Shown here: positions 46,420 through 55,593 of the stretch, one piece after another
How positions within the stretch are numbered: the first letter of the stretch is position 1
How the letters are laid out: every line of letters begins with the position of its first letter
Source: Desulfovibrio litoralis DSM 11393
GTDB lineage: Bacteria; Desulfobacterota; Desulfovibrionia; Desulfovibrionales; Desulfovibrionaceae
Direction of reading: 5' to 3'
Length of the DNA stretch: 64,000 nucleotides
NCBI RefSeq assembly: GCF_900143255.1
Contig: NZ_FRDI01000003.1
Span: 360,641-424,640, forward strand
Position numbers and translations under genes: made by a program
The notes under the pieces: model-generated
The model's input: the letters and a program-made list of their open reading frames with translations, nothing else
What the model was told of the DNA's origin: nothing
The model's database searches: none

Positions 46420-48939
46420 ATGAACCAAGAACGCAAAAAATATAGCCTTAAAGGGCAAGTTCAAGGTGTCGGTTTCCGCCCCTTTATCTATAAACTCGCT
46501 TTAGATAATAAGCTCACGGGTTTTGTCAGAAATGATGCCCAAGGTGTTTATATCGAGTTGCAAGGGAACCAAAGCTCTCTCAATGCGTTTGAAAAAGAGC
46601 TTTATCTTAAACTTCCGCCCCTCGCAAAAATAACTGAGTGTAAAATAGAGTCGCAACCGCTTCAACAAGACGAAAAAAACTTTGTCATTGCTCATAGCCA
46701 AAACAATCTTTCAAACAGCGAACTCGAAGTCTCCATTCCGCCTGATATCGGAATTTGTGTAGATTGTGAAAAAGATATGCTCTCAGGACGCAGAAAAGAT
46801 TATCCTTTTACTAACTGCACAAACTGTGGTCCACGTTACAGCATCATAAAACAAGTGCCTTACGACCGAAAATTTACTACCATGGCTTGTTTTCCTTTAT
46901 GCGATGCTTGCAAAAACGAATATGAAAACCCTTTAGATCGCCGCTTTCATGCCCAGCCAAACGCTTGCCCCGTTTGCGGTCCTAAAACTTGGTTAGTTAA
47001 ACCCCAAACACAAGACAATAATACCCTTACTCAAGTAAAATTTCCACATACAACTTATCAACAAGCACAATATAAAGACTTTGAGGCAATAGACGAAGCG
47101 GCTCGTCTTTTAAGTCAAGGATATATTCTTGCCATGAAGGGTTTAGGCGGATTCCACCTTGTTTGCGATGCCTCTAATATTGAAGCGATTCAAAACTTAA
47201 GACAACGCAAACAACGCCCCGATAAGGCGTTTGCTTTAATGCTCAAAGATTTAAACGAAGCCGAAAAAATAAGTATTTTAACTATTGAAGACAAAGCACT
47301 ATTAAGTTCGCCCGAGCGTCCTATTGTTTTGTGTCAAAAACAAAAAGATTGCAAATTACCTCAGGAACTTATCGCACCCGACAGCGAGCAACTTGGAATT
47401 ATGTTGGCTTATACGCCCATGCAAAAAATTCTTTTGGAGTCTTTTGCCAAGTATCAGCAAGAGAAACAACTTGCTAAAAAAGACAATAAAAAACAAAGCT
47501 ATTCAGCTTTAATCATGACTTCCGGAAATAAATCGGGTTTACCGCTCTGCAAGGGAAATAGAGAAGCTATCGAACACTTATCAGACTTTGTCGATGCTTT
47601 TTTGTTGCATGACAGGGATATTTTATTACGCATCGACGATTCGGTTGTAGCGGCTCAACAAGTTTTTTATCAAAACAATATAGAAACCGAAAGCTCCCAA
47701 AATATTTTGCCCAATTTTATTTTTTTAAGGCGTGCCAGAGGTTATGTTCCTAAATTAATTGAACTTATAAAGACAAAAAATAAAAAGCAAGTTTTAGGAA
47801 TGGGGGCTGAATTAAAATCAACGTTGTGTTTTATAAAAAACGATAAGGCTTTGATTAGTCAACATATCGGCGATTTGGACAATTTAGAAATTGTAGACTT
47901 TCAAAGAGAACTTATCGAACACCTTTCAACGCTTTTAAATTTTAAAGCCGACTGCCTTGTCCATGACCTACACCCTAATTTTTTATCAACCAAGCTTGCC
48001 AAAGAATTGGCGGAATTATGGGAAATTCCTGCTGTTGAACTGCAACATCATTATGCCCATGCCCGCAGTTTAGGGGCGGAAACCCAGACGCAAAGCCCTT
48101 TTTTATGCCTGAGTTTAGATGGAACGGGTTATGGTGAAGACAAAACTATTTGGGGCGGAGAGTTACTTCTTATTGACCCAAGTTCAACAGCACAAAAACG
48201 CCTCGCCAGCTTAGACCTTTTCCCGATTTTAGGCGGAGATATTGCCATAAAAGAACCTTGGCGTTTAGCATACGGAGCTTTATTGCAGTATAATTTATTA
48301 CCTTTTGCCGACTCGTGGATAAAAAATTTAAGCGAAGACAAACACGCCCAGCTTCCCATTTTAGAGACTATGTTTCAACGCAAACTAAACGTAAGCCTAA
48401 CAAGTAGCTTGGGTCGGCTTTTTGACGCTGTCTCGGCATTATTGTCTTTAAGTTCTGTAATCAGTTATGAAGGGCAAGCAGCTCAACGCCTTGAACAAGC
48501 AATTTATCAGTCAACTATCGAAAATAGTTCAAAAAAATATTCATACTCCGCCTTTCAAAATTTTGACAAGATTAAAACCTATGATTTACCTTTAATCACA
48601 GAAACCAAGAGAGACTTAGACTGTTTTATCTCTTTAAAACCCTTCTTTATTCAACTGCTTAACGATATAAATTTAAAAAAAGAAAAGCATGAAATCAGCC
48701 TTGCTTTTCATATCAGTATAGCCAAGGCTTTTATGGAAGCAAGCGAAGCAATGAGTAAAAAATATAAAATCAATAAATTGGGTTTAACCGGTGGTTGTTT
48801 TGCCAACCGCTTTTTATTAAATTATTGTATTAAAGAAGCTAAATACAAGGGCTTAGATGTTTTTTATTCCGACAAACTACCTTTTGGCGATGGGGCAATA
48901 AGCCTAGGGCAAGCCTCTTTCGGACAGCTTTTAAAATAA
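46420..48939 (+). CDS. hypF: [NiFe] hydrogenase maturation carbamoyltransferase HypF
   Basis: 839 residues, slightly long for the family (about 750-800). It makes the thiocarbamate that becomes the CN ligand of the NiFe site. Domains in order: acylphosphatase (about 8-95, VQGVGFRPFIYKLA), two zinc fingers (about 110-190, CVDCEKDM, CTNCGPRYS, CDACKNEY, CPVCGP), a YrdC domain (about 225-430, YILAMKGLGGFHLVCDA) and a Kae1-like domain (about 460-839, VELQHHYAHARSLGAE, LSLDGTGYGEDKTIWGGE). No other hyp genes are adjacent; a [NiFe] hydrogenase elsewhere is implied. Confidence 0.96.
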   Translation: MNQERKKYSLKGQVQGVGFRPFIYKLALDNKLTGFVRNDAQGVYIELQGNQSSLNAFEKELYLKLPPLAKITECKIESQPLQQDEKNFVIAHSQNNLSNSELEVSIPPDIGICVDCEKDMLSGRRKDYPFTNCTNCGPRYSIIKQVPYDRKFTTMACFPLCDACKNEYENPLDRRFHAQPNACPVCGPKTWLVKPQTQDNNTLTQVKFPHTTYQQAQYKDFEAIDEAARLLSQGYILAMKGLGGFHLVCDASNIEAIQNLRQRKQRPDKAFALMLKDLNEAEKISILTIEDKALLSSPERPIVLCQKQKDCKLPQELIAPDSEQLGIMLAYTPMQKILLESFAKYQQEKQLAKKDNKKQSYSALIMTSGNKSGLPLCKGNREAIEHLSDFVDAFLLHDRDILLRIDDSVVAAQQVFYQNNIETESSQNILPNFIFLRRARGYVPKLIELIKTKNKKQVLGMGAELKSTLCFIKNDKALISQHIGDLDNLEIVDFQRELIEHLSTLLNFKADCLVHDLHPNFLSTKLAKELAELWEIPAVELQHHYAHARSLGAETQTQSPFLCLSLDGTGYGEDKTIWGGELLLIDPSSTAQKRLASLDLFPILGGDIAIKEPWRLAYGALLQYNLLPFADSWIKNLSEDKHAQLPILETMFQRKLNVSLTSSLGRLFDAVSALLSLSSVISYEGQAAQRLEQAIYQSTIENSSKKYSYSAFQNFDKIKTYDLPLITETKRDLDCFISLKPFFIQLLNDINLKKEKHEISLAFHISIAKAFMEASEAMSKKYKINKLGLTGGCFANRFLLNYCIKEAKYKGLDVFYSDKLPFGDGAISLGQASFGQLLK

Positions 48940-49199
48940 AATTTTCCATAAAACATAGTTAGCTCGGTTATCAAACAATACTAAATCTAACCATAACACA
49001 TAATATCTCACTATATTTAAAGAATAATTTTATCATGGCATATTATTTGTAGTACGGTTTTAGAGTATTTTTAAATTTTTTCTAAAACAATTCATGCTTT
49101 ATTAATAAGCAATTTTACAGACCCAAAAGTATTGCACATCTCACAAGTATCCGTGCAATACCAAAAAATTATTCATATCTGAGTAGAAGGAGAACTTTT

Positions 49200-49640
49200 A
49201 TGACCAGATTAGTTTCAGGCAGTTTCAGCCAAGGCAACACAATTAACAATAGTCGCAAACATAAACGCTTACCTAAACCTTTTCCGGTTATGCTTTGCCC
49301 TTTAACTTTTTCCCCCTCAAGTTTTAACCATGATGCTTATTGTATAGACATCAGCAAAGGCGGGCTTAGTCTTGAAACTCGCCGTGCGTATACAATAGGC
49401 GATAAATTGCAAGTTAAAATTCATATGCCACGACTCAACAAATATTCACCCGGCTTTTTCAAATATTATGAGAATGATGCCGATCAATATTTTACCGCTA
49501 TTTCAGAGGTTGCGTGGTGTAAGTCTCAAGCCGGTTCTTATTGTGTCGGAATTAAATTTATTAATGTTGACGAAGACCAAAGCATAGCCCTTGGCGGACT
49601 GATCAACAATGCGTTAAGCCAGTTTAGTGCCTCTTTATAA
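49200..49640 (+). CDS. PilZ-domain protein
   Basis: 146 residues. The c-di-GMP-binding PilZ domain occupies most of it: a basic KHKRLPKPFPV segment, then DISKGGLSLET (the D-x-S-x-G-G motif) and a barrel ending in CVGIKFINVDED. The first motif has KHKR rather than a clear RxxxR, so ligand binding may be altered. It is a single gene with SD AGAAGGAGAA, followed by tRNA-Ser. Confidence 0.8.
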   Translation: MTRLVSGSFSQGNTINNSRKHKRLPKPFPVMLCPLTFSPSSFNHDAYCIDISKGGLSLETRRAYTIGDKLQVKIHMPRLNKYSPGFFKYYENDADQYFTAISEVAWCKSQAGSYCVGIKFINVDEDQSIALGGLINNALSQFSASL

Positions 49641-49734
49641 AAACGGTTTAAACAACAAAATATAAAAAATAATCAGAGTTTAAGCTTTTTACTTGCCATA
49701 AACCAAATCTTAAGGTAAAAACTTCTTCTCATGT

Positions 49735-49824
49735 GGAGAGGTGTCCGAGTGGCCGAAGGAGCACGCCTGGAAAGTGTGTGTACGCGGAAGTGTACCAAGA
49801 GTTCAAATCTCTTCCTCTCCGCCA
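49735..49824 (+). tRNA. tRNA-Ser (GGA anticodon)
   Basis: 90 bases with a long variable arm, encoded CCA and a perfect acceptor stem GGAGAGG/CCTCTCC. The anticodon loop CTGGAAA reads UCC/UCU. The T arm contains GAGTTCAAATCTC. A possible promoter is TTGCCA (49693-49698), 17 bases, TAAAAA (49716-49721). Confidence 0.95.
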
Positions 49825-49836
49825 GATTTTTTAAAG

Positions 49837-49875
49837 TCCCCGTAATGCATTAAAAACATTGTGGGGATTATTTTT
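49837..49875 (+). terminator. terminator after tRNA-Ser
   Basis: TCCCCGTAATG pairs with CATTGTGGGGA (two wobble pairs) and is followed by a run of seven T residues. Confidence 0.75.
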
Positions 49876-49900
49876 TTACATATAGCCAACTAATATTTTG

Positions 49901-50158
49901 AGACTATTGCACAATAGACTCAAAGTGGCTTTCGCCAAAAAGATACTTCGGAAAGACACTCCAAAAATCACGAATAAAGCCAATAGGCTGGCTTTGCCTG
50001 ACGGTGGCTTGGGGCTTCGGGGGTATCCCACGAAACAAAAGTAAAATTTAATTTTCCTGTAAAATGAGTAGTTTTTGTGTCTTAAGACGTTTGATGCTAT
50101 GTGCATACAGAGCATCAAACGATAATAAAAGCACGCAAAACGGAGTTTTGCAATGGTC
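49901..50158 (+). mobile_element. MITE-like repeat, copy B (long form)
   Basis: About 258 bases. The left end is AGACTATTGCA and the right end CAATGGTCT. TATTTTG precedes it and TATTTTT follows, a near-perfect 7-base target duplication. The centre has a GGCTGGCTTTGCCTGA hairpin and GC-rich stretches unlike the surroundings. A perfect 11-bp hairpin CGTTTGATGCT/AGCATCAAACG is at 50088-50121. No coding frame. It lies directly before the small ORF at 50167. Confidence 0.8.
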
Positions 50159-50166
50159 TTATTTTT

Positions 50167-50553
50167 ATGAAGAATAAAATACATACGCTTAAGAATAAAA
50201 TTGTCCGCATAATATTATTTGTAATGATTGCTATTGTCTTTGGAACTACGCTTGTTCTAAATAGCTGTAGACTTATTGTAGATAGAGGATATTTTATTCC
50301 AAATGATTCATCAATTTTTACGTTTAAGCCAACGGTAGAAAATAACGGTTCCGGCGAATGGTGGATTTATGGTGAAGATTATACATATTATTATGCATAT
50401 CCTGAAGTTGACGATTATATGAATTATGATTACGCAGGCGTTGAACTCAATATATATATAAAAATCAGAAAAATAAATAATTGCCCAAATTTTAATAAAG
50501 AAGACTACAAAACTTGGTGTGATGCAATCAAGACTTCTCCACAAGCCAAATAA
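50167..50553 (+). CDS. small putative lipoprotein, hypothetical
   Basis: 128 residues from the ATG at 50167. Basic start, a hydrophobic stretch (about 12-32) ending at a lipobox-like LNSC (Cys33), and a Tyr/Asp-rich mature part (YTYYYAYPEVDDYMNYDYAG). No recognised family. The repeat element at 49901-50158 ends eight bases before the ATG and supplies no clear SD, so the gene may have lost or gained its control region; the reading frame is also open back into the repeat for 22 codons. Confidence 0.55.
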   Translation: MKNKIHTLKNKIVRIILFVMIAIVFGTTLVLNSCRLIVDRGYFIPNDSSIFTFKPTVENNGSGEWWIYGEDYTYYYAYPEVDDYMNYDYAGVELNIYIKIRKINNCPNFNKEDYKTWCDAIKTSPQAK

Positions 50554-50949
50554 ATCTGTCTATTATCTTTATATAAACAAAGACTTAACGAGCTTTATCT
50601 TTAATATATTTAATTGATACTTCAAAGACCGTATTGTTATAATCACGGTCTTTTTTATTATTAAAATTAAATAGTTAACGAATATTTATTTAAAACAAGC
50701 TTTTTCATTTTTTCAATATTGATAAATTGGCAAGTATATTTTGATTGCATTTATAATTATTCTGTGTATATATTTTTTTATAGAATATTTAGCATGTAAC
50801 TTACTGTTTGAACTAACAAAATTTAAAACATGCGTCTATATTTGCTACACGTTTTTCCGCATATAAAAACATATAAAAATGGTTCTACTCTCGGCAAAGG
50901 AATTGCAACTTACTTTAATTCACTTCATTAAATCATTCAGAGGTGTTTT
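50554..50949. other. AT-rich intergenic region upstream of the autotransporter
   Basis: About 396 bases with no gene. A terminator lies near its start (50624-50656), the rest is very AT-rich, and a GAGGTG SD precedes the next ATG. No clear promoter assigned. Confidence 0.5.
50624..50656 (+). terminator. terminator after the small lipoprotein gene
   Basis: AAAGACCGT/ACGGTCTTT 9-bp stem (50624-50632 with 50644-50652) with six T residues directly after it. Confidence 0.8.
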
Positions 50950-53514
50950 ATGCTCAAGCGACATTTGTTCTCCAGATCCAGACAGTTTTATCTTGTTTTT
51001 TGCCTTTTTTTCATCTTGCCTGTTCAAATTCAGGCGGAAACTATTAATTATGATGGACTCAATACTACGCTGTTAAAAGCCCCACCAAGCTGGACATCTC
51101 TAACAGGAAACTCAGTATACTCAAGCTCTGACCTCGCAGGAAATACTATTAATATAACCGATGGAACAATAGTCGGTCATGTTTTGGGCGGAATAAGCGA
51201 AAATAATGCTGTTTATAATAACACTGTTAGAGTCAGTGGTGCTACGATACAATCATCTGTCTACGGCGGGTACAGTGAAAATAGTGCAGTCTACAATAAC
51301 AGCGTAATCATCAGCCAAACAAGCCAAATTGACAACTATGTCTTCGGTGGCTGGAGCAAAAATAACTTTGTTTATAACAATCACGTTAGCATCAGTGGCG
51401 GAACTATCGAAAAGAATGTCTACGGCGGACACAGCTTATATAATAATGCCTACAATAATAACGTTACAATAAGCGGTGGAGAGATAAAGGGATATGTACG
51501 AGGTGGATCGAGTTATGACGGTGATACCTATAGCAATAACGTTAATATCAGTGGTGGAACTGTAAAAAATGTATATGGAGGTCGAAGTACAAAAGGTGAT
51601 GCTTATAGCAACAAAGTCAACATCAGTGGCACAACAAGCAATATAACAGAAGCCGTCTACGGCGGGTGGAGTGAATCTGGTTCAGCCTATGACAACACCA
51701 TTAATATAAGTGGCGGCACTATAGTTACTGTTTTCGGCGGATATGCAGACATGGGGACAGGAGCGGTTTATAACAACAATGTTTTTATGAGTGGCGGGAC
51801 TGTAGTTGGGACTCTCTCAGGGGGAGGCAATGAAAACGGTAATGCTTATAATAACAGTGTTTTTATGAGTGGCGGTACTGTTGACCAAGATGTTCGTGGC
51901 GGATATAGCGAAGACAACGGCTCAGCCTATAACAACAGAGTTTTTATCAGTGGCGGAACTGCAAACACTTTTGTATACGGCGGAATAAGCTTAGCTGGTG
52001 ATGCTTATAATAACAGCGTTAATATAAGTGGCGGTAATATAGGAAACAAAATCCGTGGAGGATATAGTGGATCAGGCAATGCCACAGGTAACAGCGTAAC
52101 CCTTTCAGGTAATCCAACTTTTCACAACACCAACACAGATATATCTGGCGGTTTAGCTCCAAGCGGAGACGCTTTTAGCGGAAATACCTTGACCGTTTTA
52201 AACCCTATCGCAAGCTCGGTAAATAAAATAAAAAATTTTGCATCTTATCACTTCTTATTACCAAATACAGCCGGAAGTGCTACGCCAATGCTTATAGCAA
52301 ATGAGATTAATCTGGAAGGTTCTGTCAGTGGCGTAACTCATACCGCAACAGTAGACAGACTAGGAATCGCAAGCGGAGGGAGTCTTCCTCGTGTCGGCGA
52401 TAGATTTGAGTTACTCCGTGCGACAACAACCATGAACGGAACATACATAGAAAATCAATTAGCCGCAATTAAGGGCATCAGCTTACTTTATAATATGACT
52501 GTTAACCAAGTGGGCAACAGCCTTTTTGCGACTGTTAACTCAAAAGAAGTTCACCCCCAAACCAAGGCTCTTAGCGAGGGGCGTATTTCCGGGCTTGCCT
52601 TTCTTAACCAAGGATATGATTTAATCATTGGTAAAGGCATATATAACATGGTAGAAACATTAAATAATCAAGATTCTCTGGTGCCATTTGCCATCATGAG
52701 CGGCGGAACTAGCCGTTATGATACAGGTTCTTACTCTGATATTGACGGCTTTTCTTTGATGACGGGCCTTGGTTGGAACGCTCCAATAGCCGAAAACAAT
52801 TTGCTTTTGGCTGCTTTTTTTGAAACAGGTCAAGGTAATTATAACAGCCACAACAGCTTTAATAACGCCCAGTCTATTAACGGCAGTGGAGATACCAACT
52901 ATTACGGGGCTGGCGTTTTAGCTCGCTATTCTTTTACCGAAGGCTCACTTTCCGGAGTATATTCCGAAGCTTCTTTCCGCTTTGGTCGCAGTAATACGGA
53001 CTTTTCAAGCAACGATTTCCAAAGTGCTATAGGACAAACTTCTGTTTCTTATGATAGTAGCTCGCCTTATTACGGTGCTCACGCAGGGCTTGGCTATATC
53101 TGGAACTTAAGCGAAAAAATCAACCTTGATTTATACACAAAATATCTCTGGACTCACCAAAACAGCGACTCTTTAACGGTTGCTGGCGATCCGTTCCACT
53201 TTGATTCCGCTGATTCGCACCGTTGGCGTAACGGTGCAAGACTAAACTACACTGTAACAACCGAATCAGGCACGAGCTTTACGCCTTATATCGGAGCAGC
53301 GTATGATTATGAGTTTGACGGAAAAGCCAACGCCACGGTATACGGTGAAAGAATGAACGCTCCCGAACTCACAGGCGGAACAGGGATAGGTGAACTTGGC
53401 ATAAACTTTAAACCGATTGTAAATAGCGGGTTTAATATTGACCTCGGCATTCAAGGATATACCGGCGAAAGAGAAGGAATAAGCGGAAACTTGCAAATAA
53501 AGTTTGAGTTTTAG
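50950..53514 (+). CDS. autotransporter with repetitive passenger
   Basis: 854 residues. A signal peptide (about 1-28, ending IQAE) is followed by about 13 repeats of roughly 26 residues (about 63-410) built on a YNN-V-ISGGT-YGG pattern, expected to form a beta-helix. A linker follows, then the C-terminal barrel (about 565-854), which ends in Phe (QIKFEF), as outer-membrane beta-barrels do. The barrel begins near MSGGTSRYDTGSYSDIDGFS. Type Va secretion, probably a surface adhesin or similar; the binding target is unknown. A weak terminator follows. Confidence 0.88.
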   Translation: MLKRHLFSRSRQFYLVFCLFFILPVQIQAETINYDGLNTTLLKAPPSWTSLTGNSVYSSSDLAGNTINITDGTIVGHVLGGISENNAVYNNTVRVSGATIQSSVYGGYSENSAVYNNSVIISQTSQIDNYVFGGWSKNNFVYNNHVSISGGTIEKNVYGGHSLYNNAYNNNVTISGGEIKGYVRGGSSYDGDTYSNNVNISGGTVKNVYGGRSTKGDAYSNKVNISGTTSNITEAVYGGWSESGSAYDNTINISGGTIVTVFGGYADMGTGAVYNNNVFMSGGTVVGTLSGGGNENGNAYNNSVFMSGGTVDQDVRGGYSEDNGSAYNNRVFISGGTANTFVYGGISLAGDAYNNSVNISGGNIGNKIRGGYSGSGNATGNSVTLSGNPTFHNTNTDISGGLAPSGDAFSGNTLTVLNPIASSVNKIKNFASYHFLLPNTAGSATPMLIANEINLEGSVSGVTHTATVDRLGIASGGSLPRVGDRFELLRATTTMNGTYIENQLAAIKGISLLYNMTVNQVGNSLFATVNSKEVHPQTKALSEGRISGLAFLNQGYDLIIGKGIYNMVETLNNQDSLVPFAIMSGGTSRYDTGSYSDIDGFSLMTGLGWNAPIAENNLLLAAFFETGQGNYNSHNSFNNAQSINGSGDTNYYGAGVLARYSFTEGSLSGVYSEASFRFGRSNTDFSSNDFQSAIGQTSVSYDSSSPYYGAHAGLGYIWNLSEKINLDLYTKYLWTHQNSDSLTVAGDPFHFDSADSHRWRNGARLNYTVTTESGTSFTPYIGAAYDYEFDGKANATVYGERMNAPELTGGTGIGELGINFKPIVNSGFNIDLGIQGYTGEREGISGNLQIKFEF

Positions 53515-53538
53515 AAAAAGTAAAAAAACAAAAGATAA

Positions 53539-53570
53539 AAAGCGACTCGGTTTTACTGGGTCGCTTTGTT
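53539..53570 (+). terminator. probable terminator after the autotransporter
   Basis: AAAGCGACTCGG pairs with the later CTGGGTCGCTTT around a TTTTA loop (one wobble pair). The T run is short, so efficiency is doubtful. Confidence 0.55.
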
Positions 53571-53601
53571 TATTGAAAATTATACACGCTTTTAATTATT
53601 T

Positions 53602-53857
53602 GAGGTGATTGCACAATAGCCTCTAAGCCCTTACATTAGGAAAACCCTCAAAAAAACACGAAATATATAAAGCCACTGGCGGGCTTTGCCTGCTAGTGAA
53701 CTGTGAGAAGTTTGGGCTTTGGGGTATCTAGCAACAAAGGGAAAAATTACTTTTCCTGTAAAATAAATGTTTTTTGTGGCTTAAAATGTTTTACGCTATG
53801 TGCATATAGAGCAAAAAACGATGACAAAAAACGCAAAGTACGGTTTTGCAATGGTCT
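53602..53857 (+). mobile_element. MITE-like repeat, copy C (long form)
   Basis: About 256 bases. The left end (AGGTGATTGCA) has decayed in three positions, the right end CAATGGTCT is intact, and TTATTTG flanks both sides exactly. The centre contains a hairpin from CACTGGCGGGC and GCCTGCTAGTG, and the conserved CCTGTAAAAT and TACGCTATGTGCATA segments follow. No coding frame. It fills most of the gap between the autotransporter and the next gene. Confidence 0.8.
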
Positions 53858-53898
53858 TTATTTGGATATAAGCTTAAAAACAGAGTACTTTTCGCCTA

Positions 53899-54408
53899 CT
53901 ACTTTTCAGAAACTTTCTTTCGCCAAGGCTTTAAAACAGACACCAAAACCAAAAGCATTAAAATAAATACCTGTATCGAGCCAAAGGCTAAATGCCTTAC
54001 CCGAAGCCACTGATACTCAGGGGTTACAAAAGCTTTATTGCCTAGCGTTAAAGACAAATCAGCCATATTTTGTTCCCAAGGACCAAGATAAAAAGTCCCA
54101 AACAAAATACAGAAAATCGTCGTCGCCCACTTAACAATAATCCATTTATGACGCACAAAACCCCAAGGCGTAAACAATGAATAAAAAAGTCCGGTAAGGC
54201 TCGTAAAAACCGCTCCGCCGATAATCACAACAACTAAATCAATTATCCGACTCGCCGCATCAATACCCGCAAGCATTCCCTCAAGCGCATAAGTTTCACT
54301 ACGCAAAAGATGCAAAATCGCAATGCTTACAGCCCCGCCAATCCAAAAACTTACACTTAATAAATGTAATATTTTCAGCCATTTTTGTGTTTGAGTTGAA
54401 ATTTTCAT
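53899..54408 (-). CDS. four-helix integral membrane protein, DUF2269-like
   Basis: 169 residues from the ATG at 54408, which has GGAG upstream. Four membrane segments (about 10-33, 52-75, 86-104, 139-158). WLKILHLLSVSFWIGGAVSI near the start and RHKWIIVKWATTIF in the middle resemble small membrane proteins of the DUF2269/CopD-like kind. Function unknown; the assignment is by pattern only. Confidence 0.6.
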   Translation of the reverse strand: MKISTQTQKWLKILHLLSVSFWIGGAVSIAILHLLRSETYALEGMLAGIDAASRIIDLVVVIIGGAVFTSLTGLFYSLFTPWGFVRHKWIIVKWATTIFCILFGTFYLGPWEQNMADLSLTLGNKAFVTPEYQWLRVRHLAFGSIQVFILMLLVLVSVLKPWRKKVSEK

Positions 54409-54603
54409 AAAAACACTCCAAATCAGTTTTGCATATTCGGAAATCAAAATTATATTATATTATAATTGATAACAACAAGTAAATGCTGGACAGGTAAAGA
54501 GCTTATAGGCTAAATTATCTAAATAAAGAAAAGAGTCATAAACTCTAATATCAAGGCTTTTTAATAATAAGCCAAAATAAAAAATAAAGCGAGTTAATAT
54601 CCT

Positions 54604-55554
54604 ATGTCAAAATATTTAGTAACCGGGGTCGCCGGTTTTATCGGTTCGGCAGTAGCAAACGCCCTTTTGGCTCAAGGGCATGAAGTTGTCGGAATAGACA
54701 ATATGACTACGGGTTCACCGGAAAACGTTTCATCTAAAATTACTTTTTTTCAAGCTGACTGCCAAGACCCAAGCTTATACGCCTCAAAGTTGCCCAAACA
54801 AAAATATGACGCTATTTTCCATATCGCAGGACAAAGTAGCGGAGAAATCAGCTTTGATGACCCATCTTACGACCTTAGAACAAATACTGAATCAACCTTA
54901 CACTTATTAAAGTTTGGTTTGGCAAATGATTGTAAGCGCTTTATTTATGCCAGCACAATGTCCGTTTACGGAATGCAACCCGATAAAGAAATTGATGAAA
55001 GCTCTTCTACTTTTCCTTTATCCTTTTACGGAGTGGGAAAACTGGCAAGTGAACATTATCTAAGACTTTATGAACAATTTGGTATGCGTTCAACCGCCCT
55101 ACGCCTTTTTAATGTATATGGAACAGGGCAAAATATGTCTAACCTGCGTCAAGGAATGGTCAGCATTTTCATGGCAATGATGCTTAAAGACGGAAAAATT
55201 CACGTTAAAGGAAGCCCCGAACGCTATCGTGATTTTGTTTATATTGATGATGTGGTTAACGCTTTTTTACTTTGTCTTGAAAGAGAAAGTTCCGCGGGAC
55301 AAGCTATAAATATTAGCGGAAGCGGACGCACAACCGTTGGCTCTCTTATCGATAAACTTGTTCAACTTAAAGGCTCTGAAAGTTCTAGCGGAAAAGAAAT
55401 TCCCGTAAAATTTGAAGGCTCTACCGCCGGTGATATGCACGGTATTTATGCTTCACAACAAAAAGCCGAAGAAATCTTGGGTTATAAACCAAAGTTTACA
55501 CTCGACAGCGGTTTAAAGCGTATGTATGACTGGGCAAAAGAACTAAAATTTTAA
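54604..55554 (+). CDS. NAD-dependent sugar epimerase (SDR family)
   Basis: 316 residues. Extended SDR: GVAGFIGSAVAN (NAD-binding, about 8-19), catalytic Tyr/Lys in SFYGVGKLASEHYLR (about 140-154), RLFNVYGTGQ and RDFVYIDDVVNAF. It resembles UDP-glucose/GlcNAc 4-epimerases (GalE, WbpP) involved in surface sugar synthesis; the exact substrate is not clear. Its last 243 bases plus 39 downstream bases are copied in tandem. Confidence 0.88.
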   Translation: MSKYLVTGVAGFIGSAVANALLAQGHEVVGIDNMTTGSPENVSSKITFFQADCQDPSLYASKLPKQKYDAIFHIAGQSSGEISFDDPSYDLRTNTESTLHLLKFGLANDCKRFIYASTMSVYGMQPDKEIDESSSTFPLSFYGVGKLASEHYLRLYEQFGMRSTALRLFNVYGTGQNMSNLRQGMVSIFMAMMLKDGKIHVKGSPERYRDFVYIDDVVNAFLLCLERESSAGQAINISGSGRTTVGSLIDKLVQLKGSESSSGKEIPVKFEGSTAGDMHGIYASQQKAEEILGYKPKFTLDSGLKRMYDWAKELKF

Positions 55555-55593
55555 AGAGTTACAACTTTTAAACCTGTAAACCACTTTTTATGA

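Noticed and set aside
51142-52190. Regular repeats that could be taken for a CRISPR array
   Set aside because: They are in-frame coding repeats of about 78 bases with diverged units and no constant short repeat or unique spacers.
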